From an uncultured Clostridium sp. (GTDB taxonomy: Bacteria; Bacillota; Clostridia; Lachnospirales; Lachnospiraceae), in the NCBI GenBank assembly GCA_900539185.1, contig UQBG01000001.1, positions 1-64,000 on the forward strand: a stretch of 64,000 nucleotides of DNA. Direction: 5' to 3'. Made by a program: the position numbers and the translations under genes. Under the pieces are notes generated by a model. That model did no database searches. It was not told the DNA's origin and saw nothing but the letters and a program-made list of their open reading frames with translations. This document shows, piece after piece, positions 7,900-16,385 of this stretch (its first letter is position 1; every line of letters starts with the position of its first letter).

Positions 7900-9771
7900 T
7901 CATTCCTGTTCCGTTATCACTTTTATTATACGATCTGCTACACTTTTTCCGTCTATATGAAGCATTTTTCTTAATTCCTGAACACTTCCATGCTCTACGA
8001 ACTGATCCTGAATCGCAATCGGCAGGAAGGTTATATCCAGCCCTTCCTCCTTCAGATAGGCTCCTACAGCCTCTCCATAGCCGCCCTGATAGACATTTTC
8101 CTCCATAGTACACAGAACCCTGTGCGTCGTACACAGCTCCCGGATCCCGGCTTTATCCAGTGGCTTTACGAATCTTGCGTTTACTAAGGTCACATCTTTG
8201 CCCCGCTCCCGCAGTCGGTCACAGGCAACCTGAGCCTCCGTCAGCATATTTCCGACTGCCAGTATTGCAATCTCTTCTCCCGCATGCAGGATCTCACTTT
8301 TTCCATATTCGATCGGTGCCTGCTGATCCCGCCACAGCTCACAGGCAGTTCCACGCGGATATCGGATGGCTACCGGCCCCTCACACGCAAAGGCATAGTC
8401 AAACACCTGCTCCAGCTCATACCGGTTCTTCGGAGCCAGAATCGTCATATTCGGTATCTCAGACAGATAGCTGATATCAAAGATTCCCTGATGGGTATCT
8501 CCATCTGCTCCTACCAGACCGGATCGATCAATGGCAAACACCACATGCAGATTCTGTAAGCACACATCATGCAGAATCTGGTCATACGCCCGTTGTAAAA
8601 AAGAAGAATACACTGCTACCACCGGATGCATACCGGCTGCCGCCAGTCCGGCCGCAAAGGTCACTGCATGCTGCTCTGCGATACCGACATCAAAGAACCG
8701 ATCCGGATATGTCTCACGAAATCGCTTCAGTCCGGTGCCCTCTGCCATCGCAGCCGTAATCGCAATCAGCTTCTGATCCTTTTCTGCCTGATTCAATATC
8801 TTTCTTGCAAATATATCCGTATAGGCCGGTTTTTCCTTTTTCTCCAGAACCTTTCCGGTTTCCAGATCAAATGGTGCAATTCCATGAAAGTAACACGGAT
8901 GCTTCTCCGCATACCGATAGCCTTTTCCTTTTATCGTTTTTACATGAACCACAACCGGTCGTTGCAGTTCGATCGCTGATACCAGACTCTCCACCATCTG
9001 CTGTATATCATGTCCGTCAATCGGACCGATATAGGTAATTCCCATATCTTCAAAAAACATTCCCGGAACCAACAGATGCTTAATACTGTCCTTCGACCGT
9101 TTCACCGACAGTGCCAGTGTATGTCCGGCAATCGGCAGATTCAGAATACTCTTTTCCACGCCTGCCTTAAAGTCATTGTAGGCCTGACCGGAACGGATCT
9201 TATTTAAGTACTTGGACATACCTCCTACATTCTCGGATATCGACATTTCATTATCATTCAGTACAACCACCATGCTGGACTTTAAGCGTGCCATATTATT
9301 CAGTGCTTCATATGCCAGTCCACCCGATAGGGCACCATCCCCGATTACGGCTACCACAGACTCATCGGTTCCCATGATCTCCTTTGCTTCCGCAAATCCG
9401 AGGGCCGCTGAGATAGATGTGGAACTATGTCCGGTATTAAAGCAGTCACAGGCACTCTCCTCCATCTTCGGAAACCCGCTCATACCGCCGTATTCGCGAA
9501 GATGCCGGAACTCCTCCTTCCGTCCGGTCAGAATCTTATGTGTATAAGACTGATGCCCGACATCCCAGATCAGCTTATCAACCGGAAAGTCCAGCACCAG
9601 ATGCAGTGCCATCGTCAGCTCAACGGTTCCCAGATTCGATGCCAGATGTCCACCGGTCTGACTGACATTCTGCAGGATAAAGTCACGGATCTCCTGTGCA
9701 AGAACCGGATACTCTTCTTTACTCAGCCGTTTTATATCATTGGGCTTTGTTATTTTATCTAAAATACTCAT
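7900..9771 (-). CDS. dxs: 1-deoxy-D-xylulose-5-phosphate synthase
   Basis: First enzyme of the MEP isoprenoid pathway: condenses pyruvate and glyceraldehyde-3-phosphate with thiamine diphosphate. The 623 residues are the usual length. Visible landmarks are the HQSYTHKILTGR box, the ThDP motif GDGALSGGLAYEALNN continuing to NDNEMSIS, the central MAEGTGLKRF, and DRSGLVGADGDTHQGIFD in the pyrimidine-binding domain. It lies directly after ispA, so the pathway's first step and the prenyl synthase are co-transcribed. Confidence 0.97.
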   Translation of the reverse strand: MSILDKITKPNDIKRLSKEEYPVLAQEIRDFILQNVSQTGGHLASNLGTVELTMALHLVLDFPVDKLIWDVGHQSYTHKILTGRKEEFRHLREYGGMSGFPKMEESACDCFNTGHSSTSISAALGFAEAKEIMGTDESVVAVIGDGALSGGLAYEALNNMARLKSSMVVVLNDNEMSISENVGGMSKYLNKIRSGQAYNDFKAGVEKSILNLPIAGHTLALSVKRSKDSIKHLLVPGMFFEDMGITYIGPIDGHDIQQMVESLVSAIELQRPVVVHVKTIKGKGYRYAEKHPCYFHGIAPFDLETGKVLEKKEKPAYTDIFARKILNQAEKDQKLIAITAAMAEGTGLKRFRETYPDRFFDVGIAEQHAVTFAAGLAAAGMHPVVAVYSSFLQRAYDQILHDVCLQNLHVVFAIDRSGLVGADGDTHQGIFDISYLSEIPNMTILAPKNRYELEQVFDYAFACEGPVAIRYPRGTACELWRDQQAPIEYGKSEILHAGEEIAILAVGNMLTEAQVACDRLRERGKDVTLVNARFVKPLDKAGIRELCTTHRVLCTMEENVYQGGYGEAVGAYLKEEGLDITFLPIAIQDQFVEHGSVQELRKMLHIDGKSVADRIIKVITEQE

Positions 9772-9795
9772 ACAATGCCTCTCTCACATGTGTAT

Positions 9796-10674
9796 CTATT
9801 TTCTACGATGAACCAATGCCAGAATCAGCTCTCTTAAAAATGGATTCTCCTCCGGAAAACTATCCAGAATACGGACTGCTTCCTGCGACAGATTCTCTAC
9901 TTCTGCCTTTGCCTGTATCATACCATGCAGGGTGACATAGGTTACCTTGCCGTTTTCCTCATCACTGTGTAATGGTTTTCCGAGTTCTGCTTCATTTCCC
10001 TCGATATCCAGAATATCATCCTGGATCTGGAACGCCCGTCCGACGATTCCCGCCAGGCGCTCGATCTCCTTAACGGCATCCATAGATGCACCCGCAAGGA
10101 TCGCTCCGATCATCATAGATGCTTCGATCAGAGCTCCTGTTTTATTCTCATATATGTACTCCAGTACCTCTTCGGTTAACGGCTGCCCGGTCAGTTCTAC
10201 ATCCGCAGTCTGACCACCAATCATGCCATAGATTCCCGGCTTCTGTGTCAGTACAGTATATGCCTTCACTGCCGACTCCAGATCATTTGTCATGGTAAAT
10301 GCCTTTGCCGCCGTTTCGTATGCATAGTTTAAGAGAGCATCACCGGCCAGAATCGCCATCGCTTCCCCATAGACGATATGCGCGGTCTTTCTGCCTCTCC
10401 GGTAGTCATCGTTATCCAAAGCCGGCAGATCATCATGTACCAGTGAATACGTGTGAATCATCTCGATTGCCGCCATAAATGGCTCAATCACGGTTTCCGT
10501 TCCGCCAAACATCCGATAGGTCTCCTGCATCAGCATAGGCCGCAGACGCTTTCCTCCCGCATCAACTGTATAGTTCATAGCGGATAACACCGTCTTTGCA
10601 TAGCCCTCCGGTTCCGGCATATACTTATGAATCACTGCCTCTATTTCCTGAACTCTCTCATTCATTCGCTCCAT
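9796..10674 (-). CDS. ispA: Polyprenyl (farnesyl/geranyl) diphosphate synthase
   Basis: Short-chain trans-prenyltransferase that elongates DMAPP with IPP. The 292 residues contain GGKRLRPML, the first Asp-rich motif DDLPALDND, KPGIYGMIGGQ, and the second Asp-rich motif DDILDIEG. The residues before the first Asp motif (YSLVHDDLP) suit a C15 product, but chain length is inferred. The start at 10674 follows GGAGAGGTACCAG and overlaps the end of xseB by 17 bases, indicating coupling in the xseA-xseB-ispA-dxs run. Confidence 0.94.
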   Translation of the reverse strand: MERMNERVQEIEAVIHKYMPEPEGYAKTVLSAMNYTVDAGGKRLRPMLMQETYRMFGGTETVIEPFMAAIEMIHTYSLVHDDLPALDNDDYRRGRKTAHIVYGEAMAILAGDALLNYAYETAAKAFTMTNDLESAVKAYTVLTQKPGIYGMIGGQTADVELTGQPLTEEVLEYIYENKTGALIEASMMIGAILAGASMDAVKEIERLAGIVGRAFQIQDDILDIEGNEAELGKPLHSDEENGKVTYVTLHGMIQAKAEVENLSQEAVRILDSFPEENPFLRELILALVHRRK

Positions 10675-10897
10675 CTGGTACCTCTCCTTCCTCTGTTAAC
10701 GTAATCAGCTCCGTCTCCACCTGATCTAATGTGGTTTTACACTGTTGTAACAGTCCTACCCCTGTTCGATATAGCTCCATGGATTTTTCCAGCGTAATCT
10801 CCGGTGACTCCATCTGTTCCACAATATCCGACAGCTTTGCAAATGCCTCCTCGATCGGCATCTGATTCTCCGCCGTTTCCTCTTTTTCTATCTTCAT
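10658..10897 (-). CDS. xseB: Exodeoxyribonuclease VII small subunit
   Basis: Small helical subunit that binds several-fold to XseA to form exonuclease VII, which degrades single-stranded DNA. The 79-residue frame has the family core IEEAFAKLSDIVEQMES, then TLEKSMELYRTG and CKTTLDQVE. I take the ATG at 10897 (MKIEKEE) because GAAGGAAG lies 5 bases before it. A longer frame from 10918 has no convincing ribosome site and would overlap xseA by 20 bases. With this start only one base separates it from the xseA stop. Confidence 0.93.
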   Translation of the reverse strand: MKIEKEETAENQMPIEEAFAKLSDIVEQMESPEITLEKSMELYRTGVGLLQQCKTTLDQVETELITLTEEGEVPDGANE

Positions 10898-10898
10898 G

Positions 10899-12137
10899 CT
10901 ATACTTCCTTCTCTTCACGATCTCTTATCTGCTCTGCAGGCTCTGTTTCCGTAACGGTTGCCTGTATCCTTCCGTCATGAACGGTAATCTGCAGCGTATC
11001 CCCCGGCTTCACCTGTTCTCGTCCTGTGACCGGTTTCCCATCCCGCTCGATATAGCCATAACCATGTACCAGCCGGGCCGTCGGTGAACTTCCATGCAGC
11101 CGTTCGGTCAGCAAAGCAAGCTGATGCCTGTATGTCTGCAGTTTCTGCTGCATCTGTGCATCCATCTGATCCCGCAGTTGATCCATATACTGCTTCTGCT
11201 GTTCCAGTCGTGTCACCGGATTCAGATGCTGCATCCGTAGCCGGTATTCCAGATATTTCTGCTGAATCTGATCCAGCTTCCGGCGCATCTCCCGCTCCAT
11301 CCGCTGTGCCAGCTGTGCGGTCTGACTCACGATCCCCATATAGTCCGGAATCGCCAGTTCACAGGCAGCAGACGGTGTCGGTGCCCGAAGATCTGCCGCA
11401 TAGTCGGCGATCGTCGTATCAACCTCATGACCGGTACCGGATATGATCGGTGTCCTTGCTTCATAAATGGCGCGTGCAACACATTCCTCATTAAACGCCC
11501 AGAGATCCTCCAGTGAACCACCGCCTCGACCTACAATGATAACATCCACATTTTTCTGATCCAGACACCGGATTCCTTTCACGATCGTTGCTGCCGCTCC
11601 TTCGCCCTGCACCTTTGCAGGATATAGGATCAGCTGCACATATGGATTCCTTCGTCTGGCGATGTTGCAGATATCCTGTATGGCAGCTCCCGTTGCTGCT
11701 GTTACAATCCCTACCCGTTTCGGATACTTCGGGATCGGCTTCTTATGTTCGAATTCAAACAGACCTTCTTCATACAGTCTCTGCTTTAGCTGTTCATACT
11801 GCTCATATAATGACCCGGTACCATCCTGTGTAATCTCTCTGGCATACATCTGGCACTGTCCGTTCCGATATACCTTTATCGATCCCCGCACGATAACCGA
11901 CTGGCCATCCTGCATCCGAAACTTCAGTCCGGCAGAACGATCTCCCAGGAACATGACACAGCTCATAGTACCGGTCTCATCCTTGAGCGAAAAATATATA
12001 TGGCCGGAGGAATGATACTTACAGTTTGATACTTCCCCCTTCATATATAAGCCGGATAACAAATAATCTTCCTTGAAAATCAGATTAATATACTGATTAA
12101 TCTGACCCACTGTATATATGCGTTTCTGCTTTGGCAT
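10899..12137 (-). CDS. xseA: Exodeoxyribonuclease VII large subunit
   Basis: Catalytic subunit of exonuclease VII. The 412 residues begin with an OB-fold DNA-binding domain (YTVGQINQYINLIFKEDY, GEVSNCKYHSSGHIYFSLKD) and continue to the catalytic core with RVGIVTAATGAAIQDI, VDVIIVGRGGGSLEDLWAFN and PIISGTGHEVDTTIADYAADLRAP, followed by a Gln/Arg-rich helical region. It starts 6 bases after the nusB stop and is followed immediately by xseB. Length and motif order are ordinary. Confidence 0.97.
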   Translation of the reverse strand: MPKQKRIYTVGQINQYINLIFKEDYLLSGLYMKGEVSNCKYHSSGHIYFSLKDETGTMSCVMFLGDRSAGLKFRMQDGQSVIVRGSIKVYRNGQCQMYAREITQDGTGSLYEQYEQLKQRLYEEGLFEFEHKKPIPKYPKRVGIVTAATGAAIQDICNIARRRNPYVQLILYPAKVQGEGAAATIVKGIRCLDQKNVDVIIVGRGGGSLEDLWAFNEECVARAIYEARTPIISGTGHEVDTTIADYAADLRAPTPSAACELAIPDYMGIVSQTAQLAQRMEREMRRKLDQIQQKYLEYRLRMQHLNPVTRLEQQKQYMDQLRDQMDAQMQQKLQTYRHQLALLTERLHGSSPTARLVHGYGYIERDGKPVTGREQVKPGDTLQITVHDGRIQATVTETEPAEQIRDREEKEV

Positions 12138-12143
12138 ATCTGA

Positions 12144-12578
12144 TTATACTTCCTTTGCCAGCTTTCCCAGTACGGCATTTACAAAGCCGCCCGCTTCTTC
12201 ATCACAATATCGCTTCGTCAACTCCACTGCTTCATTGATAGCAACGCCCTGCGGTACATCCGGATCAAACTTCATCTCATATACTGCCAGTCTGAGGATT
12301 GCCAGCTCCGCTTTTCCGATTCGGCTGATAGCCCAGCCCTCCGTATGCCGTTCAATCTCAGCATCCACTTCAGCGGTATGATCATAGATATCCTGTGTCT
12401 TTTTTCGGATATACTCGATGTCTTCCTCACTTACAGATGGCCCTGTCTCTTCTGTTACACTCTGCTCCATCAACTCCTGCAGATGATATTCCAACTGCTC
12501 AGACCATTCCTGCTGTCCATTAAACTCTATCCGAAATAATGCCTTAAATATACTTTCCCGCAACTGCCGTCTTGTCAT
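12144..12578 (-). CDS. nusB: Transcription antitermination factor NusB
   Basis: NusB pairs with ribosomal protein S10 (NusE) on boxA RNA to assist rRNA transcription. The 144-residue helical protein shows TRRQLRESIFKALFRIEF at the start and the conserved end GKAELAILRLAVYEM, VAINEAVELTKRYCDEEAGGFVNAVLGKL. The ATG at 12578 is preferred over an upstream frame because GGAGG precedes it by 6 bases. It lies between asp23 and xseA as in Bacillus, except that folD is missing between nusB and xseA. Confidence 0.95.
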   Translation of the reverse strand: MTRRQLRESIFKALFRIEFNGQQEWSEQLEYHLQELMEQSVTEETGPSVSEEDIEYIRKKTQDIYDHTAEVDAEIERHTEGWAISRIGKAELAILRLAVYEMKFDPDVPQGVAINEAVELTKRYCDEEAGGFVNAVLGKLAKEV

Positions 12579-12597
12579 AATGTTCCTCCATATACAC

Positions 12598-12637
12598 ACA
12601 TTGAGGACACATCTGCAAAGCAGATCTGTCCCCATGT
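12598..12637. repeat. Long imperfect inverted repeat between asp23 and nusB
   Basis: GAGGACACATCTGC (12603-12616) pairs with GCAGATCTGTCCCC (12620-12633) across a 3-base AAA loop with two non-canonical pairs, and ACAT/ATGT extend the stem around one bulged base. There is no U-tract on the minus strand, so it is not an ordinary terminator. It resembles dispersed palindromic (REP-like) units or an RNA-processing hairpin inside the asp23-nusB message. Confidence 0.6.
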
Positions 12638-12659
12638 CTCTTTACACTGTTCTGTATTC

Positions 12660-13094
12660 CTACTTTCTCACCACATGAACAGTTCGCTGGGACTTCTGTG
12701 GCTTCTGTGCCTTCTGAGGCTTATCAACTGCCACGCCTACGATTCTCACATTTACCCGCTCTACTGTCAGTCCTGTCATACTCTCGATTGCACTCTTTAC
12801 CCGCTCCTGTACCTGTTCGGACACCTTAGGGATACTGTATCCATACTTCATTTCCAGTGCCAGATCGATCATAACACTCTCCGGTGATACTTCTACCTTT
12901 ACACCTTTTGACAGGTTCTTCATGCCAAGCTTACTAACCAGTTCGTTCGGCACATTTCCGCTCATCTTTGCAACGCCCTCTACTTCCAGTGCTGCCAGAC
13001 CGGAAATAATAGCAACTACCTCATCTGCGATCTGAACCTCGCCAAAGATACCGGAATCCTGTAATTTATATCCATCCTGTTGTTCCATAGCCAT
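12660..13094 (-). CDS. Asp23/Gls24-family envelope stress protein (YqhY-like)
   Basis: A 144-residue Asp23-family protein with the typical core: ISGLAALEVEGVAKMSG near residue 30, KGVKVEVSPESVMIDLALEMKYG, and the ERVKSAIESMTGLTVERVNV segment. The tail is Lys/Pro/Gln-rich. Asp23 proteins sit on the inner face of the membrane. The YqhY member in this exact position (next to nusB, in Bacillus after accBC) has been linked to control of acetyl-CoA carboxylase, but accBC are absent here. The first ATG follows GGAGGG by 6 bases. A clear promoter at 13139-13166 separates it from spoIIIAH. Confidence 0.9.
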   Translation of the reverse strand: MAMEQQDGYKLQDSGIFGEVQIADEVVAIISGLAALEVEGVAKMSGNVPNELVSKLGMKNLSKGVKVEVSPESVMIDLALEMKYGYSIPKVSEQVQERVKSAIESMTGLTVERVNVRIVGVAVDKPQKAQKPQKSQRTVHVVRK

Positions 13095-13138
13095 ATTATG
13101 CCCTCCTAACCGTACTTTTACCTATAACATTTCCTCTA

Positions 13139-13166
13139 TTATATCAAATTTATACACTTTTGCAAC
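13139..13166 (-). promoter_or_regulatory. Sigma-A-type promoter of asp23-nusB-xse-isp operon
   Basis: Reading the minus strand, TTGCAA (13166-13161), a 16-base spacer and TATAAT (13144-13139) precede asp23 by about 45 bases. It lets the housekeeping genes be expressed independently of the sporulation operon directly upstream. Confidence 0.65.
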
Positions 13167-13175
13167 TAACATTTC

Positions 13176-13862
13176 TTATTCTACCGTTGTAATCACGATC
13201 TGTGAAACATCGCATCCGGCCTTTCTCGTAACAATATCCTCGATCTGTGCTTTTTCGATATCGGTCAGTGAACTTTTATTTACCGTTACATCCACACAGT
13301 CCTCACTGATCAGCACCACACATTCGTCGAAGCCCTTCGCCATAAGCTGCTGTTCACACACAGACTCGCGCTCTACAATATCTGTCATTGCAAGCAGTTC
13401 GTCGGTTGCCTGTTGTTTTGCTTCCTGATCCAGACTTTCATTATTGATGATCTGCATCAGTACATCCTGAGACTTTGACCGTGCCTGTTCCCGATTCAGT
13501 TTTGCATTCACGATCGCATCCGCAGTCACCCCGGCAGTTCCTGCACTGGTAAGAACGGCTTCTCCGATCGCATCATTAACCGGAGCACTCACCTGTGCAT
13601 CATCCTCATTGCCCTGCGCACCTTCTGCGGCCGGTTCTGCATCCGAGGTACCGGCTGCACTCACATCCTCACCGGTGGCATCTCCGGTGGCCTCTGTCTG
13701 CAGGGTTTCCTGTACATCCTCTCCGGCAGCCAGATCCACCTTGTTTCCATTCTCGTCAATAATGCTGACTTCCTTGCTTGTAAAGCTTAAGTACCCCGCC
13801 ACCGCTATCATTACTGCCAGAACCGTAATGATAATCTGATTCTTTTTTACGATTTTTTTCAT
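13176..13862 (-). CDS. spoIIIAH: Stage III sporulation protein AH
   Basis: SpoIIIAH is the mother-cell membrane protein whose extracellular domain zips to forespore SpoIIQ, forming the A-Q channel. The 228-residue frame has one N-terminal span (about 8-25), an acidic Ala/Thr-rich linker (about 45-110) and the ring-forming C-terminal domain with NREQARSKSQDVLMQIINNE and a conserved DIVERESVCEQQLMAKGF stretch ending ISQIV-type strands (VSQIVITTVE). Start at 13862 is chosen for the GGAGGT 7 bases upstream. Identity rests on position at the end of the spoIIIA operon plus this architecture. Confidence 0.92.
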   Translation of the reverse strand: MKKIVKKNQIIITVLAVMIAVAGYLSFTSKEVSIIDENGNKVDLAAGEDVQETLQTEATGDATGEDVSAAGTSDAEPAAEGAQGNEDDAQVSAPVNDAIGEAVLTSAGTAGVTADAIVNAKLNREQARSKSQDVLMQIINNESLDQEAKQQATDELLAMTDIVERESVCEQQLMAKGFDECVVLISEDCVDVTVNKSSLTDIEKAQIEDIVTRKAGCDVSQIVITTVE

Positions 13863-13876
13863 TCTATACCTCCGAA

Positions 13877-14269
13877 TCATTCTGTCATTTTACATACTTT
13901 GATTTTATGAGCCGCAATGGGGAATAATGCCTGTGCTGTCTCCATAATCTCCTGTCGTACCTGCGGCGTATCCGCCCCTTGCGCCACGACTGCCACACCT
14001 TCAACCTGAGTTCCGTCTCCTGTGACAGTGATCATAACCTCTACCTTTCCCACTCCCTGAATCTGTTCCAGCATACCTTTCAACCGTTCCTCCAGGGGAT
14101 CGATCTCTGTCGTTACCTGTGTTTCTTCTTTGATTCCCTCCCTGTCACTTCCTTTTTTTGAGCCGGTTGGAATGCATATGACCAGCAAAAATACACCGAT
14201 CAATAAACATATCACCAGTTTGTCTGCACCCATTCCTTTTAGCTTTTCCCAGGAAAGCCTTTCTTTCAT
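13877..14269 (-). CDS. spoIIIAG: Stage III sporulation protein AG
   Basis: SpoIIIAG forms a large ring in the intermembrane space of the A-Q channel. The 130-residue frame has one membrane span (about 14-33), a charged linker and the ring-building motif domain LEERLKGMLEQIQGVGKVEV followed by VMITVTGDG. It is shorter than the Bacillus protein (about 230) because the inserted beta region is compact. Start at 14269 follows GGTGGAAG. The longer open frame upstream merely overlaps spoIIIAF in another frame and is rejected. Confidence 0.9.
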   Translation of the reverse strand: MKERLSWEKLKGMGADKLVICLLIGVFLLVICIPTGSKKGSDREGIKEETQVTTEIDPLEERLKGMLEQIQGVGKVEVMITVTGDGTQVEGVAVVAQGADTPQVRQEIMETAQALFPIAAHKIKVCKMTE

Positions 14270-14319
14270 ACTTCCACCCGCCTTATTTATGTATATTACC
14301 TCTGTTTCCAAACTAGAAG

Positions 14320-14520
14320 TCAAAACGCAAATACCGGAACAGTTTTTCCAAGCAGACTGCCCACCGCATCCATAATCATACAGATATAAATTAATCCGAT
14401 CGTAAATCTGGCGTAGTTTCGATACTTTTTTTCCGGCAGTAAATGCGTACAGAAAGCTGCCAGCACTGAAAATGTTACCATATTCCGTACCAGTTCCTGA
14501 ATCGCGGCTACCCAATCCAT
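14320..14520 (-). CDS. spoIIIAF: Stage III sporulation protein AF, short form
   Basis: In the SpoIIIAF slot between AE and AG there is only a 66-residue protein with two hydrophobic segments (about 8-25 and 37-60). They are separated by LPEKKYRNYARFTIGL, which matches the N-terminal membrane part of SpoIIIAF (compare the usual 'LLPSGKMKKYV..' turn). The soluble ring domain that normally makes up the other two thirds is missing. About 50 bases separate its stop from spoIIIAG. Either this lineage uses a minimal SpoIIIAF or a stop/frameshift removed the rest. Inspection of the following bases shows no obvious continuation. Confidence 0.8.
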   Translation of the reverse strand: MDWVAAIQELVRNMVTFSVLAAFCTHLLPEKKYRNYARFTIGLIYICMIMDAVGSLLGKTVPVFAF

Positions 14521-14528
14521 CCTCTCAC

Positions 14529-15731
14529 CTACCCTGCATAATAGCTTACATTCGTAGAAACGGCTACAATCGCTATCATCAGCAGAAACAACACAATCAC
14601 TGTCAGAACTGCTGTTACCAGAAGCTGCCCGCCTTCGCTGATTCCCTGTATTCCGTTTACCATACGTTTGTCAGATATCGGCTGCAGGATCGCGGCCATA
14701 AAGCGATAACAGAGAATAAAGACCGTCATCTTCAGGACCGGAACACTGACCGCCGCTACCAGCAGAAGCATCCCTCCCACTCCGATCGCATTTTTAATCA
14801 ATATACCGGAACCAATGACCACACCCGATACTGCATTGACAGCCTGCCCTCCGGGAATCGCTCCCAGTCCACGCTGGAGGGCGGTCGCCGTAACGGAATC
14901 TGCGGCAGGTGCCAAAAGACTCTTTACCGTATTCATTCCAACCACCAGTGCCAGCACGCTCTTCATCAGCCACTTCACTCCGGTTTGAAGCAGTTCGCCG
15001 AACTTTGAAAAATAATCCTCCTCTGTCAGATTATTGACCAGATTCAGCGTTACATAAAGCTGGATCACCGGCAGTGCTACCTTACGGATGCCCCAGGATA
15101 CCGCTGTAATCCCCATCACCATGCCTTCCTGAAGGACAAGTGAAGAGGTAATGCCGGAGCTTACGCTGACCGCCATCATATAGGTGGGGATCAGTGCCTC
15201 CATAATCGTTAAGATATCATCGATTGCCTGATCTGCCACCTGATAAATCAGAGTAAAAGAGGACATCAAAAGTGCCGTCATCATCAGATACGTAATATAG
15301 AATCCATTTTCACTGATCAGTCCTTTTCCTACAGTTCCACCCAGATTCGTAAAGATCGCAGTTACGACCGCCAGAAGGAACAGTCGAATCAAGATTCCCC
15401 GGTTTTCATTCAGTTCTGACAGGAATATCTGATACAGATAACTCTTCCAGTCCCGTCCGTCACCGGTTACATCTCCCTGCATCAGTCCCTGAACCAGCTC
15501 CTCAAAGTTCATATCCTCCTGCCAATTCTGTCTGAAAAGATCATTCAATTCCCCGAAATCGTAGGCACTTAAAAGACGCTCCTGTGTCGCCTGAATATCC
15601 TCTGTCTCCGAACTTCCGGTCTCTTCGGTGGCATAGCTTTCCTCTGTAGAAGATATCTCATAGGTTTCTGCGGTTCCGCTGGTCACGATCTGCATAAGGC
15701 CCAGCCCCAGCAGCAATATCGGCAGATTCAT
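14529..15731 (-). CDS. spoIIIAE: Stage III sporulation protein AE
   Basis: Polytopic membrane protein of the mother-cell side of the A-Q feeding-tube complex. The 400 residues start with a signal-like segment (LPILLLGLGLMQIVTSG), an acidic Glu/Ser/Thr-rich stretch, YDFGELNDLFRQNW and then about seven to eight membrane spans. Landmarks include GGTVGKGLISENGFY, LIPTYMMAVSVSSG and the conserved AADSVTATALQRGLGAIPGG. Size and order in the operon match the family. Confidence 0.95.
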   Translation of the reverse strand: MNLPILLLGLGLMQIVTSGTAETYEISSTEESYATEETGSSETEDIQATQERLLSAYDFGELNDLFRQNWQEDMNFEELVQGLMQGDVTGDGRDWKSYLYQIFLSELNENRGILIRLFLLAVVTAIFTNLGGTVGKGLISENGFYITYLMMTALLMSSFTLIYQVADQAIDDILTIMEALIPTYMMAVSVSSGITSSLVLQEGMVMGITAVSWGIRKVALPVIQLYVTLNLVNNLTEEDYFSKFGELLQTGVKWLMKSVLALVVGMNTVKSLLAPAADSVTATALQRGLGAIPGGQAVNAVSGVVIGSGILIKNAIGVGGMLLLVAAVSVPVLKMTVFILCYRFMAAILQPISDKRMVNGIQGISEGGQLLVTAVLTVIVLFLLMIAIVAVSTNVSYYAG

Positions 15732-15750
15732 AGTCGACTCCTCCCATCTT

Positions 15751-16137
15751 CTAGCCTAAGAAGTTCTGTATTGTATCCAGAATCGCCAGCATAACCGGCA
15801 GACTGATAACCATCATTGCTACCTTCCCTGCCATCTCGATCTGTCCCGATACCGCCTGATACCCGGCGTCCTTGCACAACCCGGACGCAAACTCACATAC
15901 ATATGCGATCCCGATCAGCTTCAACAAAACACCTACATAGCTTAGATGCATATAGCCTGCGATTTCCCGGACAAACAGCACCAGTTCATCAAATGCCTGT
16001 ACCATAAAAAACATCAGCAGCAGGCAGATTCCCAGACTGATGATCACGCTCATCTCTGCACTCTTCGCCTTACATACCAGTGCCATGATCATTCCGATCA
16101 CAGCCAACAGCACAACCTGTACGATCGATAGCGTCAT
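15751..16137 (-). CDS. spoIIIAD: Stage III sporulation protein AD
   Basis: Small membrane protein (128 residues, about four spans) of the SpoIIIA complex. The characteristic C-terminal part is seen: LLKLIGIAYVCEFASGLCKDAGYQAV, then QIEMAGKVAMMVISLPVMLAILDTI. It lies 13 bases after spoIIIAC and 20 before spoIIIAE. It and AC are paralogous families thought to form a small membrane pore component. Confidence 0.94.
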   Translation of the reverse strand: MTLSIVQVVLLAVIGMIMALVCKAKSAEMSVIISLGICLLLMFFMVQAFDELVLFVREIAGYMHLSYVGVLLKLIGIAYVCEFASGLCKDAGYQAVSGQIEMAGKVAMMVISLPVMLAILDTIQNFLG

Positions 16138-16148
16138 ATCCTTTCCCC

Positions 16149-16343
16149 CTATATCTGAAAGAGTGCCTGTATCATCGTGAACAGATCATATATGTAGGGC
16201 ACCAGCCAGGTCAGGACGAGAATCAGTCCTGCCAGACTGACCAGATAGGCCTGCTCCTCTCTGCCGGAATGCTTAAGCACCTGATTTAACAGGGCTACCA
16301 GTATTCCGACCGCTGCTATTTTAAATATCAATCCCATTGTCAT
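16149..16343 (-). CDS. spoIIIAC: Stage III sporulation protein AC
   Basis: A 64-residue protein with two membrane spans (about 5-20 and 35-60) separated by NQVLKHSGREEQAYLVSLAG, the hallmark loop of SpoIIIAC. Length is normal for the family. It is placed between AB and AD in the expected order. The third codon is also ATG, so the exact start is uncertain by two residues. Confidence 0.94.
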   Translation of the reverse strand: MTMGLIFKIAAVGILVALLNQVLKHSGREEQAYLVSLAGLILVLTWLVPYIYDLFTMIQALFQI

Positions 16344-16385
16344 AGCCTGTCTCTCCCATTCTCCTGCTTTGTTTCAGAATCTTCC

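Noticed and set aside
13877..14515. 212-residue version of SpoIIIAG
   Set aside because: The first 82 residues are the shadow of spoIIIAF and the spacer; a ribosome site directly before 14269 gives the normal N-terminus.
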